Assembly: GCA_964342385.1 (NCBI GenBank)
Contig: CAYFGP010000013.1
Location: 10,513-74,512 of the forward strand
DNA: 64,000 nucleotides
Direction: 5' to 3'
Source of the DNA: Oceanospirillum sp964342385
GTDB taxonomy: Bacteria > Pseudomonadota > Gammaproteobacteria > Pseudomonadales > Halomonadaceae
Part shown: one piece after another, positions 35,392 through 43,830 of the stretch
Layout of the letters: every line of letters begins with the position of its first letter
Position numbering within the stretch: position 1 is the first letter of the stretch
The notes under the pieces: model-generated
What the model saw: only the letters and a program-made list of their open reading frames with translations
Databases searched by the model: none
Told to the model about the DNA's origin: nothing
Made by a program: the position numbers and the translations under genes

Positions 35392-35578
35392 CCAGTGATC
35401 CTTTATTTCAGCTAGAGATTAGCCTAGCGTTTGAACTCAATGCTGACAGAATACGGCAGATTACTGGCCTTGACCAGCGTCAAACTTTTCCCTGTTTGCC
35501 CTTTCTCCATTAAGATGAAAGAAGAGCAGGTTTTGTACACCGGCTCAGCACTTTACTTGCGATGTAACGGATATACCT

Positions 35579-36223
35579 GTGAAATTAGAACAACTCAAAG
35601 ATAAGCTGGCCCAGTTTCAAGGGCAGACCATTAAGGGAGCCCACCCTGATGCAGCGGTTTTAATCGCTTTAACCGACAATCCTAATGATCCTGAAATTAT
35701 TCTGACTCGTAGAGCCACACACTTATCCAGCCACTCCGGTCAGGTCGCGTTTCCCGGCGGTATGCACGATAAAACAGACCGTAACCTGAAACACACTGCG
35801 CTCAGGGAAAGCCAGGAAGAGGTGGCAATGGAACCTGATCAGGTAGAGATTATTGGTCGACTGAATCAGGTGATCTCCCATATGGGGGTACGGGTTACCC
35901 CCTGGGTCGGTATCGTGCCGGAAGATATCGAGCTAACCGCCAATGAAGATGAACTGGATGCGATTTTCCGTGTTCCCCTGTCTTTTTTTCTGGCCGATGA
36001 GCGCCACCATACCGATGTCATTCCTATTGGCCGGGAAGCCATCTATGTACCCTGCTACCACTTTGACGAATATATTATCTGGGGTCTGTCCGCCATGATG
36101 TTGGTGGATCTGCTGAAAACCGGCTTCGACGCACCGATTTCTCTGCATCAAAAACCTGCTGAAGGTAGCCCACTCCGTCACCTGGAGCCGAGTAAACATC
36201 GTAGGGTTAGCCGGGATAGCTAA
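35579..36223 (+). CDS. nudL: CoA pyrophosphatase-like Nudix hydrolase (NudL type)
   Basis: 214 residues. The CoA-hydrolase motif upstream of the Nudix box is present (ILTRRATHLSSHSGQVAFPGG), followed by GGMHDKTDRNLKHTALRESQEEVAM with the metal-binding RExxEE. The enzyme would split CoA into 4'-phosphopantetheine and 3',5'-ADP. The start codon is GTG. It is followed at a distance by the gamma-carbonic-anhydrase and DUF1289 genes, an order also seen in pseudomonads as recalled. Family strong, exact substrate probable. Confidence 0.9.
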   Translation: MKLEQLKDKLAQFQGQTIKGAHPDAAVLIALTDNPNDPEIILTRRATHLSSHSGQVAFPGGMHDKTDRNLKHTALRESQEEVAMEPDQVEIIGRLNQVISHMGVRVTPWVGIVPEDIELTANEDELDAIFRVPLSFFLADERHHTDVIPIGREAIYVPCYHFDEYIIWGLSAMMLVDLLKTGFDAPISLHQKPAEGSPLRHLEPSKHRRVSRDS

Positions 36224-36400
36224 AGTAATCGTTCAGAAGCATTGAGACCGTTACAAGGCACCGCTTGCTCTTTTTATTGGCATTTAATAAAGCGCCTCTC
36301 AAAACGTACAATTTACGACGTTTAAGCCACTCAATCTGACAAAATAGTCGAATTTAAAGCAAAAAAGCTGGATTTTCGCCGCTCACCCGGTAAAGATCAG

Positions 36401-36517
36401 CCCTTTGCCTATCTACACGCAGGCAAAGGGAGTGGGATTATCATAAAACGGATAAACCCAACGCTTATACTTCGCGAAACAAAAGTATTTCGATACTTAC
36501 CATGCTTGTGTTTCGCG
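36401..36517. repeat. Two intergenic hairpins upstream of the gamma-CA gene
   Basis: Hairpin 1: perfect 10-bp stem CCCTTTGCCT/AGGCAAAGGG with a 10-base loop (36401-36430). Hairpin 2: CGCGAAAC at 36473 pairs with GTTTCGCG at 36510-36517, extended inward with minor mismatches. No T-run follows either, so they are not simple terminators. ACCCAAC stands on both sides of hairpin 2, recalling the internal motif of the MITE-like element. The rest of the 430-base gap has a TATAAT at 36633-36638 before the next gene but no matching -35. Confidence 0.55.
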
Positions 36518-36656
36518 GCTTAATAAAGATAACCCAACAAGCAAAAGCATAATAATTAAGCCTGTTGGCAGTGCCAAAGCAAAGCAGCGTTCACTTTCGA
36601 GTGTTTGCCCAAACACTGACCAACTCAAGGCATATAATAACCTCAAGGAGCAAACC

Positions 36657-37184
36657 GTGATTTACGACTTAGCAGATCGCAGGGTAACGTTTGATTCCGA
36701 TGATTACTTTATCGCCCCCAGTGCCGATGTCATTGGTTCGGTAAAGATTGGCCACCAGGCCAGCATCTGGTTCAACGTCACTGTACGGGGTGATAACGAT
36801 TTGATCATTATTGGTGAACAGAGCAATGTCCAGGACGGTTCTGTTCTTCATGTGGATGATGACGTGCCTCTGACCATAGGCAAGGGTGTAACCATCGGCC
36901 ATAAGGTGATTTTACACGGTTGTGAGATCGGCGATTACAGCCTGATTGGTATGAATGCGGTCATTCTAAACGGTGCCAAAATTGGTAAATATTGCATCAT
37001 TGGTGCTGGCGCCGTGGTGAAAGAAGGCATGGAGATTCCTGACGGCTCTCTGGTGGTAGGTGCACCGGCGATTATCAAGCGACAGATCAACGAAGATCAG
37101 TACGCCATGCTAGAAGCCAACGCCCAACATTATGTGGATAATGCGACTCGCTTTAACACTCAATTAAAAGCCCGAGACGAATAA
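36657..37184 (+). CDS. Gamma-carbonic anhydrase family protein (YrdA/PaaY-like)
   Basis: 175 residues forming a left-handed beta-helix of hexapeptide repeats (for example VIGSVKIGHQASIWFNVTVRGDNDLIIIGEQSNVQDGSVLH). The metal-binding histidines of the family are present: the VLHVD His, and two in KGVTIGHKVILHGCEIG. GTG start with AAGGAG six bases upstream. Whether it hydrates carbon dioxide, hydrolyses CoA thioesters like PaaY, or is inactive cannot be told. Precedes the DUF1289 gene by 55 bases and is probably in one transcript with it. Confidence 0.92.
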   Translation: MIYDLADRRVTFDSDDYFIAPSADVIGSVKIGHQASIWFNVTVRGDNDLIIIGEQSNVQDGSVLHVDDDVPLTIGKGVTIGHKVILHGCEIGDYSLIGMNAVILNGAKIGKYCIIGAGAVVKEGMEIPDGSLVVGAPAIIKRQINEDQYAMLEANAQHYVDNATRFNTQLKARDE

Positions 37185-37239
37185 AGCATAATAACGAAGA
37201 GTAGAGCATTCGGGATCATGCATCCCGCCAGGAGTATTT

Positions 37240-37473
37240 GTGAATCTTAAACAAGCGGCATCGCAGCAAACATCAAGCCCTAGCGCTGTCTCCATTGCCT
37301 CTCCCTGTGTCAATATTTGTGCCCTGAATGATGAGGGATTCTGTATTGGCTGTTATCGGGATGGTAACGAGATTCGCTTATGGAACCAGTACACGGATGA
37401 ACAGAAGCAGCAAGTACTTAACAGTTGCCAACGTCGTGCCGAGCTGGATCAAGCCTTTATCAAGTCAGCCTGA
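37240..37473 (+). CDS. DUF1289 (Fe-S cysteine-motif) protein
   Basis: 77 residues with the DUF1289 core SPCVNICALNDEGFCIGCYRDGNEIRLWNQYTDEQKQQVL, whose four cysteines (C-x3-C-x7-C-x2-C) look like a metal or iron-sulfur site. GTG start preceded by CAGGAG. Consistently linked to gamma-carbonic anhydrase genes in related bacteria. Function unknown. Confidence 0.88.
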   Translation: MNLKQAASQQTSSPSAVSIASPCVNICALNDEGFCIGCYRDGNEIRLWNQYTDEQKQQVLNSCQRRAELDQAFIKSA

Positions 37474-37652
37474 TTCCCTCTGTCAGTAAAAGATTTCGCG
37501 TATCAGACTCGGCTTTAAATAATTGGCTAACATAATCGCGACAAACACCTAAACAACAGTGGCTCGGTAAAATGTGTCCAACCTCACCTGTCAAAGGCAG
37601 GGGGAACATCAGGAACACTTTTGTTTAGCTATACCTGGTTTTCTGCCAATAA

Positions 37653-37683
37653 CTGACAGGGTTCAGTCTTTGAGCCCTGTCAG
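37653..37683 (+). promoter_or_regulatory. Hairpin upstream of trpS
   Basis: CTGACAGGG and CCCTGTCAG pair perfectly around a 13-base loop, about 150 bases before the trpS start. A TACAAT hexamer at 37702-37707 may be the -10 of the promoter, in which case the hairpin lies in the -30 to -50 region and could be an operator rather than a leader structure. The 355-base gap before trpS holds nothing else recognised. Confidence 0.4.
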
Positions 37684-37828
37684 ACCCATACTAAAACAGG
37701 CTACAATAGCCCTTCTTACACGAACCCCATAGGTTTTGTTATCAGCTTTAGCATCGGCCCTTTGGCAATGCTGACTTGTGCGCGTTAAGGGTTCGTATCA
37801 AAAAGAACTGATTGAAGATAAACGTATC

Positions 37829-38845
37829 ATGATGGAAAAACGTCGAGTTTTAACCGGTATCACCACCACAGGTATTCCTCACCTGGGTAACTACGTGGGT
37901 GCGATTCGTCCTGCCATTGAGGCCAGCCGCGATCCAAGCAACGAATCTTTCTACTTCCTGGCGGACCTGCATGCTCTGATCAAGTGTCACGATCCTAAGC
38001 GTGTCGATGAGTCCCGTCGCGCCATCGCCGCAACCTGGCTGGCTTTGGGCCTGGATACCGACAACTCTGTGTTCTACCGTCAGTCTGATATCCCTGAAAT
38101 CACCGAACTGACCTGGCTGCTGACTTGTGTTTGCTCCAAGGGCCTGATGAACCGCGCTCACGCCTATAAAGCCGTGGTTCAGGAAAACGAAGAAGAAGGC
38201 AGCAGCGATCCGGATAAGGGTGTGACCATGGGTCTGTTCAGCTATCCGGTACTGATGGCTGCTGATATTCTGATGTTTAACGCTACCGATATCCCTGTCG
38301 GTCGTGACCAGATCCAGCATATCGAAATGGCCCGTGATGTGGCTCAGCGCTTTAACCACATCTACAAAGGCCAGTACTTCACACTACCGGAAGCCCGTGT
38401 GGATGATGAAGTGGCAGTTCTGGGTGGTCTGGATGGCCGTAAGATGAGCAAGAGCTACAACAACACCATTCCTCTGTTTGAAACCGAGAAGAAGTTGCTG
38501 AAGCTGATCCGTAAGATCAAAACCAACTCTCTGGAGCCAGGCGAGCCAAAAGAAACCGAAGGCTGTACCCTGTTCCAGATCTGGCAGGCCTTCGCCACAC
38601 CAGAACAGACCGCTGAGATGCGTAAGCGCTACGAAGACGGTATCGGCTGGGGTGAAATGAAAAATGATCTGTTCGAGCTGGTGAATGATCACCTGAAAGA
38701 GCCGCGCACCCGTTACGAAGAGCTGATGAACGATATGGGTTACGTTGAAGAAGTGCTGCGCAAAGGTGCAGACCGTGCCCGCGCTGAAGCCGCGCCTCTG
38801 ATGGATCAACTGCGTAAAGCGGTAGGCTTTGGTTCATTTGTCTAA
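37829..38845 (+). CDS. trpS: Tryptophanyl-tRNA synthetase
   Basis: 338 residues, class I aminoacyl-tRNA synthetase. The HIGH-like motif is TTTGIPHLGNYVGAIRP and the KMSKS motif is GRKMSKSYNNTIPLF; the tryptophan-site block DRxQ appears as PVGRDQIQHIEMARDVAQRFN. It charges tRNA-Trp in the cytoplasm. Start set at the paired ATG 37829/37832 (MMEKRRVLTGITTTG) because homologues begin there; an upstream GTG-type frame would add 17 unconserved residues. Its codon use is strongly biased, as expected of a highly expressed gene. The stop codon opens a 15-bp tandem array. Confidence 0.97.
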   Translation: MMEKRRVLTGITTTGIPHLGNYVGAIRPAIEASRDPSNESFYFLADLHALIKCHDPKRVDESRRAIAATWLALGLDTDNSVFYRQSDIPEITELTWLLTCVCSKGLMNRAHAYKAVVQENEEEGSSDPDKGVTMGLFSYPVLMAADILMFNATDIPVGRDQIQHIEMARDVAQRFNHIYKGQYFTLPEARVDDEVAVLGGLDGRKMSKSYNNTIPLFETEKKLLKLIRKIKTNSLEPGEPKETEGCTLFQIWQAFATPEQTAEMRKRYEDGIGWGEMKNDLFELVNDHLKEPRTRYEELMNDMGYVEEVLRKGADRARAEAAPLMDQLRKAVGFGSFV

Positions 38846-38961
38846 GTGATTTGCCTTAGCAGACATTTGATCTAAGAGCCCACTGTTTTAAAAACTATTC
38901 TCTAAAAGCCCATGCTTTAAAAGAGAATGTTCTAAACAGAGAAAGCTCTAAGACCAGATGA
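38841..38961 (+). repeat. 15-bp tandem array spanning the trpS stop codon (7-8 units)
   Basis: Units of 15 bp start at 38841, 38856, 38871, 38886, 38901, 38916 and 38931, and one more follows after an extra base. Typical units are TCTAAGAGCCCACTG and TCTAAAAGCCCATGC. TAA recurs at 38843 (the trpS stop), 38873, 38903, 38918 and 38933, all in the trpS frame; two units have lost it. This is the longest array of its kind in the window. Confidence 0.85.
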
Positions 38962-39000
38962 CGATCCGAGGTATAGCCTTTATTGAGCGCTATACTGTGA

Positions 39001-39028
39001 AAAGGGTGGCTTAATGCCACCCTTTTTT
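39001..39028 (+). terminator. Terminator of trpS
   Basis: AAAGGGTGGC and GCCACCCTTT form a 10-bp stem with loop TTAAT, ending in TTTTTT. It lies beyond the tandem array. Confidence 0.92.
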
Positions 39029-39151
39029 ATGGCGTTTTTTTATCCAGCACAGTGCTTTAAGGTAAGTTCTGTCGCTAAGAAAAGAATCAGAGATCAGGAA
39101 CGGCCTTTCTCCCTCCTTTTGCACCTAATAACAGCCCAATAAGAGTCCAAT

Positions 39152-40174
39152 ATGCCCCAAGCCCGTAAACGCCAGTTAATGAAAGAGAAGGTACGCCTCA
39201 GCAATCGTAAACAGGTCATTACAGGGGTAACCTGTTTTATTCTTTTCTCTGCTGTTTTGTTGAACACGGATGCTTTTGAGCTTTTCTACGACTTCTCGCG
39301 GGAGCATGAAGATTGGGAACTGGATGAGATTATTTTAGTACTGTTTTCGGCTTTGGTAACCAGCTCTCTCACCTTTGCCTACAGTACCTGGCACTATAAC
39401 CGAACCTTGAAAGAAGAGATCGACTATCGGGTAAAGCTGGAGATGGAGCTGGCCCATGCACAAAAGCTGCAATCTCTCGGGACTCTGGCCGGTGGCATCG
39501 CTCACTCAACGAATAACTATCTGCAACCGATTCAAACCTTAAGCCGATTGAGCAAAAAACAGCTACCAGAAGAGAGTCCACTTCAATCCGTACTGGATAA
39601 GATTCTGCAAGCCTCGGAACATGCGCAAGAAGTACTGGATCAGTTACTGCGTTTTAGTCATCAGGGTAATCGGGAAAATCCTGTTTGTGATTTGCAGCAG
39701 GAGCTGAGCCAACATCAACTCCTCTACCAATCTGCGGTATCTCATGCAGAACAGCTGACGTTTAAGCTCACAGATCAGTCCTGCCCTGTCGCCTTAAGCA
39801 ATAGTCAATGTGCAGATATTTTACTTGCCCTAATCACCAATGCAGAAGATAGCTATGATGGCGTAGGAGGTCCGATTGAGGTACAGCTGGAACAGCAGCA
39901 GAATATGGTTCAACTGAGTATCAGCGATCAGGGTTGTGGTATGGATAACACACTGCAGCAACGTATCTTTGAGCCTTTTTATACCAGTAAAACCGTGGGC
40001 CAAGGTACAGGTTTAGGGCTTTCTATCGTTCATGGCTTAATCCAACAACCCGGCGGTAGCATCGAGGTTAAGAGTGAACCGGGTAAAGGCAGCCGATTTA
40101 TAGTACACCTTCCTTTAGCCAACCAAGATAACTTAAAGCTCCCGTTAAACGATAGCAACACACACTCGGCATAA
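39152..40174 (+). CDS. Sensor histidine kinase with two membrane helices
   Basis: 340 residues: two membrane helices (about 20-38 and 63-85) bracketing a short loop, then a phosphoacceptor region LGTLAGGIAHSTNNYLQPIQTLSRL and a C-terminal ATPase domain with N-box ALITNAEDSY, G1 SDQGCGMD, F-box FEPFYTSKTVGQGTGLGLSIVHGLI. The His box reads HSTNN instead of the common HDxNN/HExNN, but the His itself is kept. The next gene is a single receiver protein, 76 bases on, so they form a two-component pair. The signal is unknown; the external loop is too short for a ligand domain. Confidence 0.9.
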   Translation: MPQARKRQLMKEKVRLSNRKQVITGVTCFILFSAVLLNTDAFELFYDFSREHEDWELDEIILVLFSALVTSSLTFAYSTWHYNRTLKEEIDYRVKLEMELAHAQKLQSLGTLAGGIAHSTNNYLQPIQTLSRLSKKQLPEESPLQSVLDKILQASEHAQEVLDQLLRFSHQGNRENPVCDLQQELSQHQLLYQSAVSHAEQLTFKLTDQSCPVALSNSQCADILLALITNAEDSYDGVGGPIEVQLEQQQNMVQLSISDQGCGMDNTLQQRIFEPFYTSKTVGQGTGLGLSIVHGLIQQPGGSIEVKSEPGKGSRFIVHLPLANQDNLKLPLNDSNTHSA

Positions 40175-40250
40175 GCATCATTAACCTGATGACTTGAATA
40201 GCAGAAAAAAGAAAACAGCAGATATAAAAATACGTTGAGGACAACGCCGA

Positions 40251-40628
40251 ATGAAACATATTTTACTGATCGATGACGATGAACTGGTGCGCTTTGCCCT
40301 GAATATGGCTTTGGAAATGGCCGGATTTAAAGTCACACAAGCGACACACGGCGCAGATCCTATCGTCACCTCGACACTCAATAGCCAGCAGGTTGATCTG
40401 GTTATCAGCGATATTATTATGCCGGAAAAAGAGGGGATAGAACTGCTGATCGAACTCAGGCAACAGCACCCTCAGCTACCTGTCATCTGTATCTCTGGTG
40501 GCGGACGACTCTCCGGTACCGACTATCTGGTCAGCGCAGAAAAGCTGGGCGCTCAGGCGATCTTCAGAAAGCCCTTGGATGAAGAACAACTGATCGCCAA
40601 AATCAACGAGCTGCTCAGTACAGACTAA
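40251..40628 (+). CDS. Single-domain response regulator (CheY-like receiver)
   Basis: 125 residues, one receiver domain only. The acidic pair is in LLIDDDELV, the phospho-acceptor Asp in DLVISDIIMPEKEG (about residue 51), and the conserved Lys in FRKPLDEEQL. With no output domain it must act by binding another protein, perhaps one of the neighbouring diguanylate cyclases or the partner kinase. RBS GAGGA upstream. Partner of the preceding histidine kinase. Confidence 0.92.
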   Translation: MKHILLIDDDELVRFALNMALEMAGFKVTQATHGADPIVTSTLNSQQVDLVISDIIMPEKEGIELLIELRQQHPQLPVICISGGGRLSGTDYLVSAEKLGAQAIFRKPLDEEQLIAKINELLSTD

Positions 40629-40719
40629 ACTCGTATAAAGTTCATTAATACTCAGCCAAGCCGTATCGGGATGCTATCTCTTGGTCATAACAATAATCAT
40701 GCAAAGGACCATATTAAAG

Positions 40720-43695
40720 ATGCCTCAAACCGCTGCCTTATGGATCGTAAGCTGTACCCTTTTTCTGTTTATTAGCTTAAGTAGCCTCCCGATCCAGGCT
40801 CTGGATCAGACGGAGTCAACACTGCAGCTGACAGAGGAAGAGCGCACTTGGTTATTGAACCACCAAAAGATCCGAGTACATAACGAGATGACCTGGGGGC
40901 CCTTTAACTACCATGAGTTTGGTCGCCCTAAAGGCTACTCCATTGAGTTTATGGACCTGCTGGCCGAAAAACTGGGCATTGAGGTTGAATATATCAGCGG
41001 CCCCAGCTGGGATGAACTGCTGAGCATGATGCATCGGAAAGAACTGGATGTCATGCTGAATATTGTCCAAACGGAATCTCGCAGTAAATATATTCTATTT
41101 ACCGAACCCTATGTCGAAAACCCTACCGGCATTCTGGTAAGAGACGATAATCAGTCGATTCGGGATCTACGTGATCTGAATGGTCGGGTGCTGGCTATTC
41201 CCAAAGGTTTTTTCTATCAGGAAATATTAGAACGGGACTTTCCTGGCATCCAACTGTTACTGCTGAAAGATCAGGTCGATAGCATGAAAGCAGTCTCTTT
41301 TGGTCGTGCTCACGCCACTATCGGTGGTATCGCAGTGCAAAATTACCAGATGCGTAAACATTTGATTAATAACGTTAAAATTGTCGGTGGTATCGAAGAC
41401 CCCCGTTTTGCCAATTTTCTGAGATTGGGTGTACGCAATGACTGGCCGGTCTTCCGTAATATCCTGCAAAAAGCGATGGCTTCTATCACTGCCAAAGAGT
41501 GGGATAGACTCAGTCGGCGCTGGCTGGATGGTGGCTTAAAGCGGACCGATGTACTGCAGCTGGATAAAGAAGAACAGGCCTTTCTGGCTGCTAATCCGGT
41601 ACTGCGCGTTCATAACGAGATGGACTGGCCGCCGTTTAACTTTAATGAACGCAGTAAACCTCTGGGTTACTCGATCGACGTCATGGACTTGATTGCCCGC
41701 AAAACCGGTTTTCGCATCGAATATATCAGCGGCCCGGCCTGGAACGATTTTCTGGCGATGGCAAAAGAGCGTCAGATTGATGTGCTACTCAATATTGTAA
41801 GTACTGCGGAGCGCCGTCAGTACCTGCGTTTCACCCGTCCCTATGCTTTCAATCCCAATGTCATTGTCAGTAAAAAATCCGCTAAGTTTGACAGTATCGC
41901 CAGTCTAACCGGCAAAACCGTTGCCGTACCTCGAGGCTTCTTTTATGAGGAACTACTCAGTAAGGACTACCCTGAGATAAAACTACATCGAGTCGATAAT
42001 ATTCTTGAAGCGCTTAAAGCGATCTCTGTTGGCAAAGCCGATGCTGCATTAGGCGAAGCGGCCGTGTTTAATCATCTATTGGCCCAACACTTGATGAATG
42101 ATCTGACAATAACCGGTGAAGCCGACTTAGGACGTCCTGATCTGGATAATCTGAGAATCGGTGTGCGTGCGGATTGGCCTGTTCTACAAGGTATTTTGGA
42201 TCGAGCCATTGAATCGATCTCCCGGGATGAGATCGCCGATATATCCCAACGTTGGATGGGCAACGAAAACTATATTGCCCGTCCGGGCAGCGGTCTAAGC
42301 CTGACAGAAGCCGAAAAAGCCTATCTAGAGAAACAACCGGGTGTCACTTATTGCGCCAATCCGGATTGGATGCCTATTGAACGTATCGGCTCCGGAGGTC
42401 AACACGAAGGCATGGTCGCAGACTATTTGGCACTTATGGCAGATCGTATCGGCATCAACCTAACCCTGGTGCAAACGGAAAACAGTGCCCAATCCTTGGA
42501 ATTTGCCAAAGGCCGTCGCTGTGATCTGATGTCTGCGGCCTTTGAAACCCCGCAAGCCGGACGCCAACTCAACTTCACTAAACCCTATTTGCGCTTACCT
42601 TTAGTGATCGCCATTCGGGAAAATGAGATTTTTGTTGATGGCCTTAAAGCACTCAGTAACAAAACCATTGCCGTCGCTAAAGGTTACGGTCTACTGCAGA
42701 AACTTCAGCGGGATTACCCCAAGCTACAGGTCGTTGAGGTAGAAAATATTGTTGATGGCCTACGTCAGGTAGAGGAAGGTCGTTTATTTGGCATTGTCGG
42801 AGCGATTGCCCCCGTGGGTCATGCCATTCGCAAACAGCGTTTTTTAAATATCAAAATTGGTGGTCGCCTGGATGAGGACTGGAAGCTAGCGGTTGCCGTG
42901 CGTAATGACAGTCCTGAACTGTTATCCATGTTTAACAAGGCCACCGACTATATTACCGAAGAGGAACACTCCAAAGTGTTCCAACGCTGGGTCTCGGTGA
43001 AATTTGAACATGACGTCGACTACGATCTGTTATGGAAACTGGCCCTAACCGCGGGCCTGATCGTAGCCTTTATCGCACTATGGAATTGGAAACTGGCCCG
43101 ACTAAATCGACAGCTAACACAGGAAATTGGCCTACGTCAGCAAGCAGAACAGGCGCTCACTCAAGCCAATGACAGCCTGAACAGTAAAAATCGTGAGCTG
43201 GAAGTACTTTCCAGTACCGATGCCTTAACCGGTATCGCCAATCGCCTCTATACCGAGGAGAGTCTGAATAAAGAGTTGGAGCGTAGGTCCCGCTATAACC
43301 AGCCTGTTTCTGTACTCCTGTTGGATATCGACCACTTTAAAAATATTAACGACAGCTATGGCCACAGTTTGGGCGATGAAGTACTGCAGGGCGTGGCTCG
43401 CATATTGAAAGACAATACCCGGAGTTCAGATATAGTGGGTCGTTGGGGTGGTGAAGAATTTCTCATTATCCTACCGGAAACCTCTATCACCATGGCAGGC
43501 CGTTTGGCAGAAAAACTACGCGCGATTCTAGCTGCCGAGCCCTTTCCAGAAGTTGATCAGGTGACCGCAAGTTTTGGTGTGGCTGAGGCAGAAACCGAAA
43601 TAGAAGGTTCTGCCCGTCAGCTGGTACAAAAGGTTGATGTGGCTCTATACCAGGCAAAAGAGCAGGGTCGCAACCAGGTAGCCCTTGCACAGTAA
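40720..43695 (+). CDS. Triple periplasmic-sensor (SBP_bac_3) diguanylate cyclase
   Basis: 991 residues: a signal sequence, three tandem solute-binding (venus-flytrap) domains (roughly 35-270, 285-520, 545-770), one membrane helix (LLWKLALTAGLIVAFIALWNW), a coiled linker and a GGDEF domain with GRWGGEEFLIILP and an RxxD site (RSSD). Domains 1 and 2 are close copies (RVHNEMTWGPFNYHEF and RVHNEMDWPPFNFNER), so they arose by internal duplication; the third is diverged. Such flytrap domains bind amino acids or similar small solutes in BvgS-type sensors. Start set at ATG 40720, near an AAAGGA; TTG 40681 and ATG 40699 are alternatives. Follows the receiver gene by 91 bases. Confidence 0.92.
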   Translation: MPQTAALWIVSCTLFLFISLSSLPIQALDQTESTLQLTEEERTWLLNHQKIRVHNEMTWGPFNYHEFGRPKGYSIEFMDLLAEKLGIEVEYISGPSWDELLSMMHRKELDVMLNIVQTESRSKYILFTEPYVENPTGILVRDDNQSIRDLRDLNGRVLAIPKGFFYQEILERDFPGIQLLLLKDQVDSMKAVSFGRAHATIGGIAVQNYQMRKHLINNVKIVGGIEDPRFANFLRLGVRNDWPVFRNILQKAMASITAKEWDRLSRRWLDGGLKRTDVLQLDKEEQAFLAANPVLRVHNEMDWPPFNFNERSKPLGYSIDVMDLIARKTGFRIEYISGPAWNDFLAMAKERQIDVLLNIVSTAERRQYLRFTRPYAFNPNVIVSKKSAKFDSIASLTGKTVAVPRGFFYEELLSKDYPEIKLHRVDNILEALKAISVGKADAALGEAAVFNHLLAQHLMNDLTITGEADLGRPDLDNLRIGVRADWPVLQGILDRAIESISRDEIADISQRWMGNENYIARPGSGLSLTEAEKAYLEKQPGVTYCANPDWMPIERIGSGGQHEGMVADYLALMADRIGINLTLVQTENSAQSLEFAKGRRCDLMSAAFETPQAGRQLNFTKPYLRLPLVIAIRENEIFVDGLKALSNKTIAVAKGYGLLQKLQRDYPKLQVVEVENIVDGLRQVEEGRLFGIVGAIAPVGHAIRKQRFLNIKIGGRLDEDWKLAVAVRNDSPELLSMFNKATDYITEEEHSKVFQRWVSVKFEHDVDYDLLWKLALTAGLIVAFIALWNWKLARLNRQLTQEIGLRQQAEQALTQANDSLNSKNRELEVLSSTDALTGIANRLYTEESLNKELERRSRYNQPVSVLLLDIDHFKNINDSYGHSLGDEVLQGVARILKDNTRSSDIVGRWGGEEFLIILPETSITMAGRLAEKLRAILAAEPFPEVDQVTASFGVAEAETEIEGSARQLVQKVDVALYQAKEQGRNQVALAQ

Positions 43696-43708
43696 TACAA
43701 CACCCAAC

Positions 43709-43736
43709 AAAGAGACAGAGTGAATCTGTCTCTTTT
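43709..43736 (+). terminator. Terminator of the triple-sensor cyclase gene
   Basis: AAAGAGACAGA and TCTGTCTCTTT pair perfectly with loop GTGAA and end in TTTT. It comes 13 bases after the stop codon. Confidence 0.85.
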
Positions 43737-43830
43737 AGATGCTTAATAATGGCTTAACATTCAGAATTTGCTGGCACGCCTATGGCGTGGATAACAGCCT
43801 CTATGCGATCAATAACCGCCAGGCAGGCCG

